The translations under genes and the position numbers were made by a program. A stretch of DNA of 22,202 nt, from IMG/VR virus record IMGVR_UViG_3300030104_003060, positions 1 to 22,202 of that record. One strand, 5' to 3'. Positions 6,201-12,758 of this stretch are shown in pieces. The stretch comes from a virus. The notes under the pieces were generated by a model that worked only from the letters and a program-made list of their open reading frames with translations, was not told the origin of the DNA and did not search any database. Numbering within the stretch: the first letter of the stretch is position 1; each line of letters begins with the position of its first letter.

Positions 6201-6469
6201 TAGACGTTTTGACGAATAGGAACTACATTATCTGGTTGATGGTCTTTCATACCACCATGATTACCATCATGTGGTAACCTACCATAAGCCAAATATTCAA
6301 TACACTGAAGAGAACCTTCTACTCTAGAGAGATCAAGTTCTACTTTTTTTTCTTCATCTAATAAATTAGGTATATCTTCTTCACGAATTTCTCTTAACCT
6401 TTCCTGTAATTCAGGAACTCTTTTCTGAAATCTTTTCAATAACTGGTCGTAAGATTCTGTTTTTTTCAT
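6200..6469 (-). CDS. Coiled-coil protein, 89 aa
   Basis: Residues 5-57 are almost continuous charged helix (YDQLLKRFQKRVPELQERL, DEEKKVELDLSRVEGSLQC), consistent with a coiled coil; the C-terminal 30 residues are His/Gly/Asp-rich and probably flexible. There is no membrane segment, unlike its neighbours. The start at 6469 has an AGG about 9 nt upstream. It lies in a run of coupled small genes whose products could form one complex, but that is inference. Confidence 0.6.
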   Translation of the reverse strand: MKKTESYDQLLKRFQKRVPELQERLREIREEDIPNLLDEEKKVELDLSRVEGSLQCIEYLAYGRLPHDGNHGGMKDHQPDNVVPIRQNV

Positions 6470-6487
6470 GATTAATACCTTTAGTAA

Positions 6488-6763
6488 TTAGAATGGTGAA
6501 CCTGGAACAGGAAGACCCAAACCACCACCATCTGGAACAGCAGCTGAATCAGAAGGAGATCCAAGATCAGGTGTTCCTATAGGAAGTGCTCCTCCACCCA
6601 TGCCACCAAGACCTCCGAGAGATCCAGTAACTGCTTCCATAACCTGAGATTTAACTCCATCAATGATGGATGCCCTATTGAGATATACGTATAACCCACT
6701 ACCAACAACGGCACCAGATACAGCGAAAGACGCAAGAGCAAGTACATTAATTACTTTTTGCAT
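6488..6763 (-). CDS. Membrane-anchored Gly/Pro-rich protein, 91 aa
   Basis: One N-terminal membrane segment (INVLALASFAVSGAVVGSGLYVYL, residues 5-28) is followed by an amphipathic stretch (SIIDGVKSQVMEAVTGS) and a tail of Gly, Pro, Ser and Leu (GGLGGMGGGALPIG, PDGGGLGLPVPGSPF). The tail looks unstructured. A TATAAATA late box at 6785-6792 lies 21 nt upstream, so late expression is likely. Function unknown. Confidence 0.65.
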   Translation of the reverse strand: MQKVINVLALASFAVSGAVVGSGLYVYLNRASIIDGVKSQVMEAVTGSLGGLGGMGGGALPIGTPDLGSPSDSAAVPDGGGLGLPVPGSPF

Positions 6764-6784
6764 TTTAGTTAACCTAATTCTTTT

Positions 6785-6792
6785 TATTTATA
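6785..6792 (-). promoter_or_regulatory. T4-type late promoter (TATAAATA)
   Basis: An exact TATAAATA on the minus strand lies 2 nt after the stop of the 61-residue gene and 21 nt before the ATG at 6763, the usual spacing for a T4-type late promoter. Confidence 0.7.
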
Positions 6793-6794
6793 AA

Positions 6795-6980
6795 TTACTT
6801 CTTGCATTTGCACTTTGCCCTAAGAAGAAGTCCTAGTGCTCCAGCAGCAATAACTGCAATAACAGCAATCTCAGTTCCACCAAATCCTTGTGGTTCTGGT
6901 TCTATAATTTCTTGTAAAGCAGGAACTTCCTCTATTGCTTTTTGTGCCTCTTTAGGCAAAGACTTCATTAAATCTTCCAT
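6795..6980 (-). CDS. Small C-terminally anchored membrane protein, 61 aa
   Basis: A soluble N-terminal helix (MEDLMKSLPKEAQKAIEEV) and a Pro/Glu linker precede one C-terminal membrane segment (EIAVIAVIAAGALGLLLRA, about residues 37-55) with a very basic, Cys-containing end (KCKCKK). The positive end suggests the tail stays in the cytoplasm. Size and plan would suit a holin-like or virion membrane protein, but there is no firm family match. The upstream AT-rich palindrome (about 6990-7010) may hold its promoter. Confidence 0.6.
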   Translation of the reverse strand: MEDLMKSLPKEAQKAIEEVPALQEIIEPEPQGFGGTEIAVIAVIAAGALGLLLRAKCKCKK

Positions 6981-7008
6981 AGTAATATATTTAAGTATAG
7001 TATATATA

Positions 7009-7470
7009 CTATTCCACTAATGTACCATAAGACCTACGTATCTCACGTAGAGTTTCAAAATCTTTTTGCTTAGTACCTCCATCATATGCCCAAGCATATC
7101 CTTCAGTAATCATTTTTTCATTAAGTGACACGTTCCCATCCCCGATATATAACCACCCCAGAAGACGACCATATTTGCCGACGCCACCAACAAGTTCAGT
7201 CCTAATAGTAAGCTCGTCGTCACCAGCAATAGTACTGTCCAGTTTTTCTTTGAGCCAGTTTGTTGCGTCGATTCCAAGTGCCTTTTCCTCCAAATTACGT
7301 GTTCGTTTTTCAGGTGTATCCACCCCAGCTATTCTAACACGTTCTTTCTTATAAAGATCAAAACCTAAATCAATTGTAACATCTATTGTATCACCATCTA
7401 AAACTTTATTAATCTCCGTTACTCGAAAGTTGTAACAACTCTTCCGACTCGGTGGGGTCATTGCTCCCAT
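7009..7470 (-). CDS. Staphylococcal-nuclease-like (thermonuclease) protein
   Basis: The fold and active site match the SNase family of calcium-dependent nucleases. Numbering from the longest start at 7476: KVLDGDTIDV (25-34) holds metal-ligand Asp, RIAGVDTPE (48-56) gives R48 and E56 equivalent to R35 and E43, and GKYGRLLGWLY (100-110) gives R104 equivalent to R87, so it should be active. There is no signal peptide, so it would act inside the cell or the virion; host DNA degradation or packaging are possible roles. The start lies inside the previous gene: I favour ATG 7470 (GGAG with 7-nt spacing) over 7476 or 7461. A GATAAATA box at 7492-7499 could drive it. Confidence 0.85.
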   Translation of the reverse strand: MGAMTPPSRKSCYNFRVTEINKVLDGDTIDVTIDLGFDLYKKERVRIAGVDTPEKRTRNLEEKALGIDATNWLKEKLDSTIAGDDELTIRTELVGGVGKYGRLLGWLYIGDGNVSLNEKMITEGYAWAYDGGTKQKDFETLREIRRSYGTLVE

Positions 7471-7777
7471 TTTCATACTCCATAAGTGTATTATTTATCA
7501 TCTCATCTATAGAAATACGTTCCTTTCTTGCTTCATGTTCTCTAACCTTCTGTATCCATTCCCCCGTAGGAAATGAATGTCCCATATGTGCTTCTGCCTT
7601 TGGTGAAAAATATCCTGCACCAATAAAAGTACATGCTATAACTCCTAAAAGACTAACTGAAGCAATAACCTTTTCATTAGCACGAACTCTAAGAGTGAGT
7701 TCCTTCGTATGAGCCATCATGTGTTCCACCTTCGCTTCCAAGACTGCTATCTTGGTGTCCATGCTCTGTTCCGTCAT
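7409..7777 (-). CDS. Membrane protein with N-terminal coiled coil
   Basis: The N-terminal third is a heptad-rich helix (TKIAVLEAKVEHMMAHTKEL), followed by one membrane segment (VIASVSLLGVIACTFIGAGYF), then a hydrophilic part with a basic/acidic helix and an acidic Asn-rich end. I chose ATG 7777; the frame extends upstream to TTG 7819 and downstream alternatives include ATG 7762. It overlaps the preceding gene by about 90 bases and the nuclease by about 60. The coiled coil plus one TM resembles phage XhlA-like lysis proteins, but this is a resemblance only. Confidence 0.55.
   Translation of the reverse strand: MTEQSMDTKIAVLEAKVEHMMAHTKELTLRVRANEKVIASVSLLGVIACTFIGAGYFSPKAEAHMGHSFPTGEWIQKVREHEARKERISIDEMINNTLMEYENGSNDPTESEELLQLSSNGD
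7492..7499 (-). promoter_or_regulatory. Candidate late promoter (GATAAATA) inside a gene
   Basis: GATAAATA on the minus strand is one base off the T4 late box and lies 21 nt before the favoured start of the nuclease gene, within the coding region of the gene before it. The spacing is right, but it may be chance in AT-rich coding DNA. Confidence 0.35.
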
Positions 7778-7880
7778 TTGGATACCATGTATCATACATG
7801 AATATGTAGTAAATTGCAATCCCTACACCAATAAGGAGAATGGCAAGCATGATATTAATTGACCATACTACTTCACTCAT
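7689..7880 (-). CDS. Small membrane protein, 63 aa
   Basis: A single N-terminal membrane segment (VVWSINIMLAILLIGVGIAIYYIF, residues 4-27) is followed by a hydrophilic His/Gly/Ser/Asp-rich tail. The last 30 codons lie within the start of the next gene in another frame, so the tail may be shaped by the overlap. ATG 7880 overlaps the upstream stop as ATGA, which supports it. Function unknown. Confidence 0.55.
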   Translation of the reverse strand: MSEVVWSINIMLAILLIGVGIAIYYIFMYDTWYPNDGTEHGHQDSSLGSEGGTHDGSYEGTHS

Positions 7881-8137
7881 GATACCTTATTACTCTTTTC
7901 ATCTTTGTATTTAAATCCAGAACCTGGTGGGTAAATATATTTTCCATTCTCATCAAAGTTTGGACCTACCTTCTTTGCAGGGTATGTAGGATAAGGTCTT
8001 TTACCTTCTCTCATTTCTCTACCCTTTCTTCTTCTCATCTGATTACCCGTCTCATGGTCTTCAGGCATAGTAGGACAAGAAGATCCTAAGATCCTTTTAA
8101 TATCTTCTTTGGTATAACCGTTAGTGATTTCTTCCAT
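7877..8137 (-). CDS. Unknown basic protein, 86 aa
   Basis: The product begins with a short acidic helix (MEEITNGYTKEDIKRILGS), then a very basic stretch (QMRRRKGREMREGKRPYP) and a Pro/Gly/Tyr-rich end (NGKYIYPPGSGFKYKDEKS). No membrane segment and no recognised family. The basic core could bind nucleic acid, which is speculation. It overlaps the previous gene by 17 bases and the next by four. Confidence 0.55.
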   Translation of the reverse strand: MEEITNGYTKEDIKRILGSSCPTMPEDHETGNQMRRRKGREMREGKRPYPTYPAKKVGPNFDENGKYIYPPGSGFKYKDEKSNKVS

Positions 8138-8414
8138 TCTTTATCCACCTCGGTAAATAAAATATTGAAAATGAAGCACCCCAAAAGGTTGCTAGTACTG
8201 CTATATGAAATAATCTATTAGGATTGAATATCAAACCAAGACCTACAAATATCATCCAAACATAATCTAATGTACCATGGAATCTATACCACACATTAGC
8301 ACCATACTTATCAATAAACTTATCTCTTTGTCTTGCGAACCACGGTGATACATGCCTCATCATAACAAATCCTTCATTAAAAAACATAACGAAAAATCCA
8401 ATCCAAAAAATCAT
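8121..8414 (-). CDS. Multi-pass membrane protein, 97 aa
   Basis: Three hydrophobic segments can be seen: MIFWIGFFVMFFNEGFVMM at the start, YVWMIFVGLGLIFNP in the middle, and HIAVLATFWGASFSIFYL near the end, separated by basic loops (SPWFARQRDKFIDKYG). I chose ATG 8414, which shares one base with the upstream stop (TAATG) and has AAAGAG before it; upstream the frame reaches only a TTG. Function unknown. Confidence 0.65.
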   Translation of the reverse strand: MIFWIGFFVMFFNEGFVMMRHVSPWFARQRDKFIDKYGANVWYRFHGTLDYVWMIFVGLGLIFNPNRLFHIAVLATFWGASFSIFYLPRWIKNGRNH

Positions 8415-8713
8415 TAATCTCTTTGCCTCCAATCATCAGACCTTTCCTGATGGAACCAGTCTACCACATCTTGTGGATCTCCGAAACCCCTACGATGATG
8501 AGTTGGATCGGGGTCTCCTATATTCAACTCATTAAGAAAAGAATCAGTAGGGTCAGTACTCATTCTTCTTGCAGTGTTTAACATACCTCTAGCAGCAGTA
8601 TTTGCTTTTGCTAATTTATCAGCCCAGATCATATCTTCTAGACTAACCTCTGTACCAGAAGCAATGTCTTTACAGATTGCTTCTAGTCTCAAACGATATT
8701 GTGTTGATAACAT
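8414..8713 (-). CDS. Conserved cyanophage protein, 99 aa
   Basis: The helical N-terminal half (YRLRLEAICKDIASGTEVSL, then EDMIWADKLAKANTAARGML) is a pattern I recall from many T4-like cyanophage proteins of unknown function; the C-terminal half is Asp/Pro/His/Arg-rich (DPDPTHHRRGFGDPQD). No membrane segment. A late-box variant (TTAAATA, about 8736-8743) overlaps the plastocyanin stop about 25 nt upstream. Function unknown. Confidence 0.65.
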   Translation of the reverse strand: MLSTQYRLRLEAICKDIASGTEVSLEDMIWADKLAKANTAARGMLNTARRMSTDPTDSFLNELNIGDPDPTHHRRGFGDPQDVVDWFHQERSDDWRQRD

Positions 8714-8735
8714 ATATTAATGATTGTTATTAGTA

Positions 8736-9095
8736 TTATTTAACGTGAATAACACCTTTCATACCAGCACCCTCATGAGGAGCACATTTGAAATCATAAT
8801 CTCCTGCAGTAGCAAACTTAATTTCTTGTGTCTCGCCAGGAGTAAACATCAATGACTCTCTGGATAAACTTGCAAATTTATCAAAGATGATGTTGTGAGG
8901 AGGTAATGCGTTATTAACAAAGGTAACTGTATCACCAGCATCAATAGTAACCTCGTTTGGTTCAAAGACTAAATTGCCTCCAGAACCCATTTGTATCTCA
9001 GCAGCATATGCTTGTGCTGCTAATGAAAATGATAAAAAGAGTGAAGTGAGCATAATAGTTAATCTGCTCATCCACCACATAATTTCGTCTCTCAT
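8736..9095 (-). CDS. petE: Plastocyanin
   Basis: Plastocyanin is the copper protein carrying electrons from cytochrome b6f to photosystem I in the thylakoid lumen; petE is a known cyanophage auxiliary gene. The signal peptide includes LTSLFLSFSLAAQAYA, cut before AEIQMG. The type I copper site is complete: H67 in PPHNIIFD, then C104, H107 and M112 in FKCAPHEGAGM, with the family's C-x2-H-x4-M spacing; VTFVNNALPPHN is the usual strand and loop. The length (119 aa) is normal. The start is uncertain: ATG 9095 gives a long N-region; in-frame ATGs at 9080 and 9071 are alternatives. It starts 2 nt after the preceding stop. Confidence 0.95.
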   Translation of the reverse strand: MRDEIMWWMSRLTIMLTSLFLSFSLAAQAYAAEIQMGSGGNLVFEPNEVTIDAGDTVTFVNNALPPHNIIFDKFASLSRESLMFTPGETQEIKFATAGDYDFKCAPHEGAGMKGVIHVK

Positions 9096-9097
9096 AA

Positions 9098-9322
9098 TTA
9101 ATGTCCCATTGGGATTCCAGAAGCCATAAAATCAGAAATCTTTTGTACTTCTTCTGTTACGCAATAGTCAATAAAATGAGGGTGCTCCTTTAATGTAGGA
9201 ACATCCTCCTTGGATTTCTGTATTGCTTGATATGCATCTACTGCATACTCACATATCTCATGATGCTTATGTTGTAGGTCGTGATAACCTACTGTGTAAT
9301 TCTTTTGTTGCGTCAGGGGCAT
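9098..9322 (-). CDS. Unknown His-rich small protein, 74 aa
   Basis: The product is helical and rich in His and acidic residues (YHDLQHKHHEICEYAVDAYQ, later KEHPHFIDYCVTEEVQK), with two Cys. The His/Cys content could suit metal binding, but there is no recognised motif. It precedes petE by 2 nt, so both are probably read from the TATAAATA late box 25 nt upstream of ATG 9322. Function unknown. Confidence 0.6.
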   Translation of the reverse strand: MPLTQQKNYTVGYHDLQHKHHEICEYAVDAYQAIQKSKEDVPTLKEHPHFIDYCVTEEVQKISDFMASGIPMGH

Positions 9323-9347
9323 GATTTTTCAATCCCGTACTATCAAA

Positions 9348-9355
9348 TATTTATA
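9348..9355 (-). promoter_or_regulatory. T4-type late promoter (TATAAATA)
   Basis: An exact TATAAATA on the minus strand lies in the only real gap of this region, 25 nt before the ATG at 9322. It would place the 74-residue gene and plastocyanin under late control. Confidence 0.75.
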
Positions 9356-9404
9356 GCACAGATTGGGTAATTTTGCCTAGTTCAGTGTGGACTTCCTGAC
9401 TGTG

Positions 9405-9641
9405 TTAGAGAACCTGAATAACTGCTACTACATCTGGTATCTCCATCATCAATTTCTTTTCTATACCTTGCTTCAACGTCATAGTACTCATAGCACATGT
9501 CTCACATGCACCACCTAATTTTACTTTAACATATCCTGTTTCATGTTCTATATCATAAAGTTGAAGGTATCCACCATCAGCTTCAATATAGGGAATAAGT
9601 TCCTCTAATACTTTGAGTACATTTTCTTCTGTTAATTCCAT
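9405..9641 (-). CDS. NifU-like iron-sulfur scaffold protein
   Basis: The 78-residue protein is a stand-alone NifU C-terminal (Nfu) domain, which carries Fe-S clusters for transfer to apoproteins. The family pattern is clear: ELIPYIEADGGYLQLYDI, GYVKVKLGGACETCAMSTMTLKQGIEKKL, with the cluster-binding C46-x2-C49. It likely dimerises around one cluster. ATG 9641 overlaps the stop of a 31-codon gene (TAATG), suggesting coupling. Its Fe-S could serve host photosynthetic or phage redox proteins, an inference. Confidence 0.92.
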   Translation of the reverse strand: MELTEENVLKVLEELIPYIEADGGYLQLYDIEHETGYVKVKLGGACETCAMSTMTLKQGIEKKLMMEIPDVVAVIQVL

Positions 9642-9736
9642 TAGTCCTCTGTTGGTATATTAAAAATAACCAACCACGCAATTGATAAAGTAATTATAAA
9701 AAATACCCTAATCGAACTGGGTGATGTGTCAATCAT
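9641..9736 (-). CDS. Micro-protein with one membrane segment, 31 aa
   Basis: A 31-codon frame starting MIDTSPSSIR encodes one hydrophobic segment (VFFIITLSIAWLVIF) and a short acidic end. Its ATG lies in the stop of the gene before it (ATGA) and its stop overlaps the NifU-like start (TAATG), so it is seamlessly embedded in an operon. That packing is the main reason to think it real. Function unknown. Confidence 0.5.
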   Translation of the reverse strand: MIDTSPSSIRVFFIITLSIAWLVIFNIPTED

Positions 9737-9888
9737 AAAAGTATTGCACCTATAATAAACCCTTTACCAAATGCAAGACACAGCATCTGATAATCAGTTA
9801 ACTTAAATTTTTCTTGTATCTTCTTTGCCCATGCCTTATCCCATTCTTTAAGGTTATGGAATGCTTTACCAATGTTTAAGTTCCACAT
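9733..9888 (-). CDS. Small unknown protein, 51 aa
   Basis: The product starts MWNLNIGKAFHNLKEWDKAW, is basic and helical, and ends with a hydrophobic stretch (LCLAFGKGFIIGAILL) that may be a membrane tail. ATG 9888 overlaps the stop of the zinc-ribbon gene (TAATG), and the stop overlaps the next micro-gene by four bases. No family recognised. Confidence 0.55.
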   Translation of the reverse strand: MWNLNIGKAFHNLKEWDKAWAKKIQEKFKLTDYQMLCLAFGKGFIIGAILL

Positions 9889-10136
9889 TACTTAGGAGTC
9901 CTCCATGTATCAGTTTGGTCAACCATCCAATCATACTTACTAACCTTAGACTGGCAATGTACACATTCCAAAGTTGACCATGAAAAATTATTTATTGATT
10001 GCTTACTTCCACAATGAGGACACATTAACAATTTACCATTAGAACCTGCCCTAGTTCTTTTATGAACTGGAGCATAGTCTTCTAACGTAGTAACTTTATT
10101 TCCGTTGACAACTAATTTCTTACTATGACTTATCAT
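9888..10136 (-). CDS. Zinc-ribbon protein, 82 aa
   Basis: Two CxxC pairs, C39-PH-C42 and C58-VH-C61, spaced by 15 residues, form a classic four-cysteine zinc ribbon in the C-terminal half. The N-terminal half is basic (KKLVVNGNKV, HKRTRAGSNGK) and could contact nucleic acid. Zinc ribbons like this occur in transcription and translation factors, but no specific role can be assigned. A TATAAATA late box at 10160-10167 lies 23 nt upstream. Confidence 0.7.
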   Translation of the reverse strand: MISHSKKLVVNGNKVTTLEDYAPVHKRTRAGSNGKLLMCPHCGSKQSINNFSWSTLECVHCQSKVSKYDWMVDQTDTWRTPK

Positions 10137-10158
10137 AATTCATAATTATAAAATCACT

Positions 10159-10779
10159 TTATTTATATGAGAATAAGAAATCATTGACCAAACTCTCTGC
10201 TTTTTCTTTACCAAACTTACCAGCAAGAAATCCTGATACTGGGTCAAGTTTTGTCATGTAAGTATCAAAGTCCTTATAGAAAGTTGTATCCTCACCAGTT
10301 GGTTTAGTGGCATCTAACATGTCAACATAACATTGAAGATACTTCTCAAACATTGGTAAGTGAGCATCAACCTCATATTCATTACAATATTGTATGTAAA
10401 TATTCTTTGAGAAATGATTACCTGGTTCAAAGAATCGATAATCACCTCTTCCGTATGGTAATCCTGGAACCTCAAACAAATAATTCTCTACTGGATGTTG
10501 AAAATCAAATACTATAATAATCTTCTTTGGTGAGAACTTCATCAAGTCCATACCAAAACAAGGAAGATTACTCCCTGTCTTTGGGTATGCTATACAATTA
10601 AAGATATCAACATTCTTCCCATCATGTATATCAACCTGTCTTGACTTAAGTAGATATTGATGTGAATGATCTATAGCATTCAGAGATGTTCCCTTTGCTT
10701 GCCAAGATGCCCATAAGTTTTCAATCTTACAGGGCAACATTGACCTATAGGTGCTTATATAATTTTGCCAAATAGTCAT
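10159..10779 (-). CDS. pebS: Phycoerythrobilin synthase (ferredoxin-dependent bilin reductase)
   Basis: PebS is a phage enzyme that converts biliverdin to phycoerythrobilin by two ferredoxin-dependent two-electron steps, work the host divides between PebA and PebB. The sequence follows the P-SSM2 protein as I remember it: TIWQNYI, YPKTGSNLPCFGMDLMKFS, IIIVFDFQHP, YRFFEPGNHFSKNIYI, PTGEDTTFYKDFDTYMTKLDPVSGF and the end NDFLFSYK. Both catalytic Asp are kept (D78 and D179, 101 residues apart, as D105 and D206 in P-SSM2). It lacks an N-terminal extension of about 20 residues. Heme oxygenase (ho1), often its partner, is not in this window. Its stop overlaps a late promoter for the next gene. Confidence 0.93.
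   Translation of the reverse strand: MTIWQNYISTYRSMLPCKIENLWASWQAKGTSLNAIDHSHQYLLKSRQVDIHDGKNVDIFNCIAYPKTGSNLPCFGMDLMKFSPKKIIIVFDFQHPVENYLFEVPGLPYGRGDYRFFEPGNHFSKNIYIQYCNEYEVDAHLPMFEKYLQCYVDMLDATKPTGEDTTFYKDFDTYMTKLDPVSGFLAGKFGKEKAESLVNDFLFSYK
10160..10167 (-). promoter_or_regulatory. T4-type late promoter overlapping the pebS stop
   Basis: TATAAATA on the minus strand includes the last codons and stop of pebS (TAT AAA TAA). It is 23 nt before the zinc-ribbon ATG and would drive that gene, the two micro-genes and the NifU-like gene. Confidence 0.65.
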
Positions 10780-10794
10780 AACAATGAATCGATT

Positions 10795-11250
10795 TTATAA
10801 TGTATAAGGTTTTTCAGGCTTTGTGTCTGTAGTAATCTTAAGAGGTGCTTGCTCAACTCTAATAGTTTGAACAGGACCACCAGATGATTTTGCCATGATT
10901 GCTTCAATGTCTTTTGCAGTAACTGGAGGTACTCCACCATTACCGTTGCCATTACCATTCATCTTCATAGTTCCATCACCTTTCTTAGATGCTGTTTGAA
11001 TTCCGAAGCTAGCTAAAACTCCTGTGAAAACTGAAGCTATGAAAGTTGGATCTATTTTTTGTTGTGGTACTCCTGGTATAGCAACATAATTAAGAGTCAA
11101 TATTCCTCCGGACCACACAAGAACTCCTAGTCGTACAAATGTACTAATGATTGCTGCTTGCTCATCTTCATCAGGAAGAATCTTATCTTTTAATTTTTGA
11201 AGAGGACCTTTCGTTTCCTCTACAACTTCTTCTTTTACTTCTTCAGGCAT
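10795..11250 (-). CDS. Conserved cyanophage membrane protein, 151 aa
   Basis: An acidic N-terminus (MPEEVKEEVVEETKGPLQKL) leads to a conserved core DEDEQAAIISTFVRLGVLVWSGGILTLNYVAIPG with one membrane segment, a second hydrophobic stretch (TFIASVFTGVLASFGIQTA), then a Gly/Asn linker (NGNGNGNGG) and a charged tail. I recall this core from many T4-like cyanophages, with no proven function; two membrane segments and small size would suit a holin or virion membrane protein, as inference. It lies between purM (21 nt upstream) and pebS. Confidence 0.7.
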   Translation of the reverse strand: MPEEVKEEVVEETKGPLQKLKDKILPDEDEQAAIISTFVRLGVLVWSGGILTLNYVAIPGVPQQKIDPTFIASVFTGVLASFGIQTASKKGDGTMKMNGNGNGNGGVPPVTAKDIEAIMAKSSGGPVQTIRVEQAPLKITTDTKPEKPYTL

Positions 11251-11270
11251 AAGAATAGTAATATCTACTC

Positions 11271-12299
11271 TTATATAGTTATCTTACCTATTACCCACGA
11301 CTTCATATCATGTCCATGTATTCTTAACTGAACATCTGTAACAACATCAGGTGGAACTACTAGACAATAACCAATACCCATATTAAATGTCTTCTTCATA
11401 TCCTCTTCTGGTATCTCACCAGCAAGCATAATCTTACTGAATAACTTAGGCATTGGCCAAGAGTTATAATCTACTTGTGCTGTCAAACCATCTGGAATAC
11501 ACCTTGGTAGATTACCTGGTATACCACCACCAGTTATATGTGCCATACCAAGAATAGGAAAATCTTTTATTAGACTTGCAACAACAGAAGCATAGATGAT
11601 AGTAGGGTTAAGAAGTTCTGGAGTAGGACTTGAATCTTTCATTGTACCATCTTCATAACCTCCATTAAGAAAAATCTTATGTCTGAATAACATATCTCTA
11701 ATCAAACTATATCCATTACTATGAAGACCACTACTCTCTATTCCAATAACTACATCACTTTCACGGATTAACCTTCCATCTATTATTTCATTCTCTTCTA
11801 CAATACCAGTACAAAATCCTGACATATCTCTTATAGGAGGTACCGTTGCCAAACGTTGTGGATGTTCTGCTGTTTCACCACCCAACAAACTACATCCAGA
11901 TTGCTTACATCCTTCTGCTATACCATTAACTAATTCTTTTACAAGTTCTCCATGTAATAATATATCTGATGTACAAATATAATCTAAAAAATATAATGGT
12001 TTTGCTCCACATGTAATCACATCATTGACACACATGGCAACAAGATCAATACCTATACCCTGCATAACAGATGGATTACCAGTTGCATTTAATTCAGCAA
12101 CATGTACTTTAGTTCCTACACCATCAGCACCAGAAACTAATACAGGTTTCTCATATCCAGCAGGGATTCTTGTCATTCCATTAAAACCACCAAATCCACC
12201 CAAGACCTCTGGCCTATGAGTAGATTTAACAATATCTTTAATTTGATCCACAAAAGCATCTCCTGCTTCTATATCAACACCCGCAGTTTTATAATCCAT
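11271..12299 (-). CDS. purM: Phosphoribosylaminoimidazole synthetase (AIR synthetase)
   Basis: PurM closes the imidazole ring: FGAM + ATP gives AIR, the fifth step of purine synthesis. The length (342 aa) matches E. coli PurM (345). Motifs of the ATP-binding AIRS fold in order: N-terminal MDYKTAGVDIEAGDAFV, SGADGVGTKVHVAE, GIDLVAMCVNDVITCGAKPLY, LLGGETAEHP, ESSGLHSNGYSL, and MAHITGGGIPGNLPR. It stands behind its own host-like promoter (12323-12351) and is separate from the purN/purS operon. Confidence 0.96.
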   Translation of the reverse strand: MDYKTAGVDIEAGDAFVDQIKDIVKSTHRPEVLGGFGGFNGMTRIPAGYEKPVLVSGADGVGTKVHVAELNATGNPSVMQGIGIDLVAMCVNDVITCGAKPLYFLDYICTSDILLHGELVKELVNGIAEGCKQSGCSLLGGETAEHPQRLATVPPIRDMSGFCTGIVEENEIIDGRLIRESDVVIGIESSGLHSNGYSLIRDMLFRHKIFLNGGYEDGTMKDSSPTPELLNPTIIYASVVASLIKDFPILGMAHITGGGIPGNLPRCIPDGLTAQVDYNSWPMPKLFSKIMLAGEIPEEDMKKTFNMGIGYCLVVPPDVVTDVQLRIHGHDMKSWVIGKITI

Positions 12300-12322
12300 T
12301 ACATAACAATAACAACAATAAT

Positions 12323-12351
12323 ATTATAACAGATATCTAATTATTCTTCAA
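12323..12351 (-). promoter_or_regulatory. Sigma70-like (early) promoter of purM
   Basis: On the minus strand TTGAAG (12346-12351) and a perfect TATAAT (12323-12328) are 17 nt apart. The -10 lies 23 nt before the purM ATG. The -35 sits inside the last codons of the upstream small gene. Confidence 0.65.
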
Positions 12352-12523
12352 CACTTGATTCCTTAATATCTTTATGCAATCTAACAGTAGCATCTCTTTC
12401 CATCTGTTCTTCTAATTTTCCTTTAGCAGCTTTAATACCTGCCAATCTTTGTTCCAAAGTATCTTCTGCTCTTGAATAAAACTTTAACTGCCATTCCCTA
12501 TACTCTTTAAGTGACTTTTTCAT
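12341..12523 (-). CDS. Helical charged protein, 60 aa
   Basis: The product is one long charged helix (MKKSLKEYREWQLKFYSRAE, then LEQRLAGIKAAKGKLEEQME), probably a coiled coil, with an acidic end. In-frame ATGs also occur at 12535 and 12547; a late promoter at 12563-12570 leaves too little leader for 12547, so an inner start is likely, though none has a clear ribosome site. Function unknown. Confidence 0.5.
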   Translation of the reverse strand: MKKSLKEYREWQLKFYSRAEDTLEQRLAGIKAAKGKLEEQMERDATVRLHKDIKESSVEE

Positions 12524-12536
12524 TTTACAAAACATT

Positions 12537-12758
12537 TTACTTAACATTTCTTAATAATGATTTATTTATAAAAGATTGTTTATAAGCACCATAATAATCA
12601 ACAACACCAGCACTTATAGGATACTTTTCTACCCACTCATCAGCACATTCATATATTGCTTTATTATTATTCTCATGTCCATACTTCTTAAGAAGTATTG
12701 CTAATACCTCTTTCCTCAACTTTAATTGTGCTGGAGAATACTTCTCTTCATTTTGCAT
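12537..12758 (-). CDS. Unknown helical protein, 73 aa
   Basis: The product (MQNEEKYSPAQLKLRKEVLA...) is mostly helical, with an EKYSPAQLKLRKEVLAILLK start, an ECADEWVEKYP stretch and a basic end. No family recognised. ATG 12758 overlaps the previous stop by 11 bases; the frame upstream reaches only a TTG. The end of the gene holds the late box for the next gene. Confidence 0.55.
   Translation of the reverse strand: MQNEEKYSPAQLKLRKEVLAILLKKYGHENNNKAIYECADEWVEKYPISAGVVDYYGAYKQSFINKSLLRNVK
12563..12570 (-). promoter_or_regulatory. T4-type late promoter (TATAAATA)
   Basis: An exact TATAAATA on the minus strand lies within the last codons of the 73-residue gene, 28-40 nt before the candidate starts of the next gene. 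Confidence 0.6.

Noticed and set aside
10776-10958. 60-codon minus-strand frame overlapping the end of the 151-residue membrane-protein gene
   Set aside because: Leu/Gln-rich shadow of a well-supported gene in another frame, with no ribosome site.
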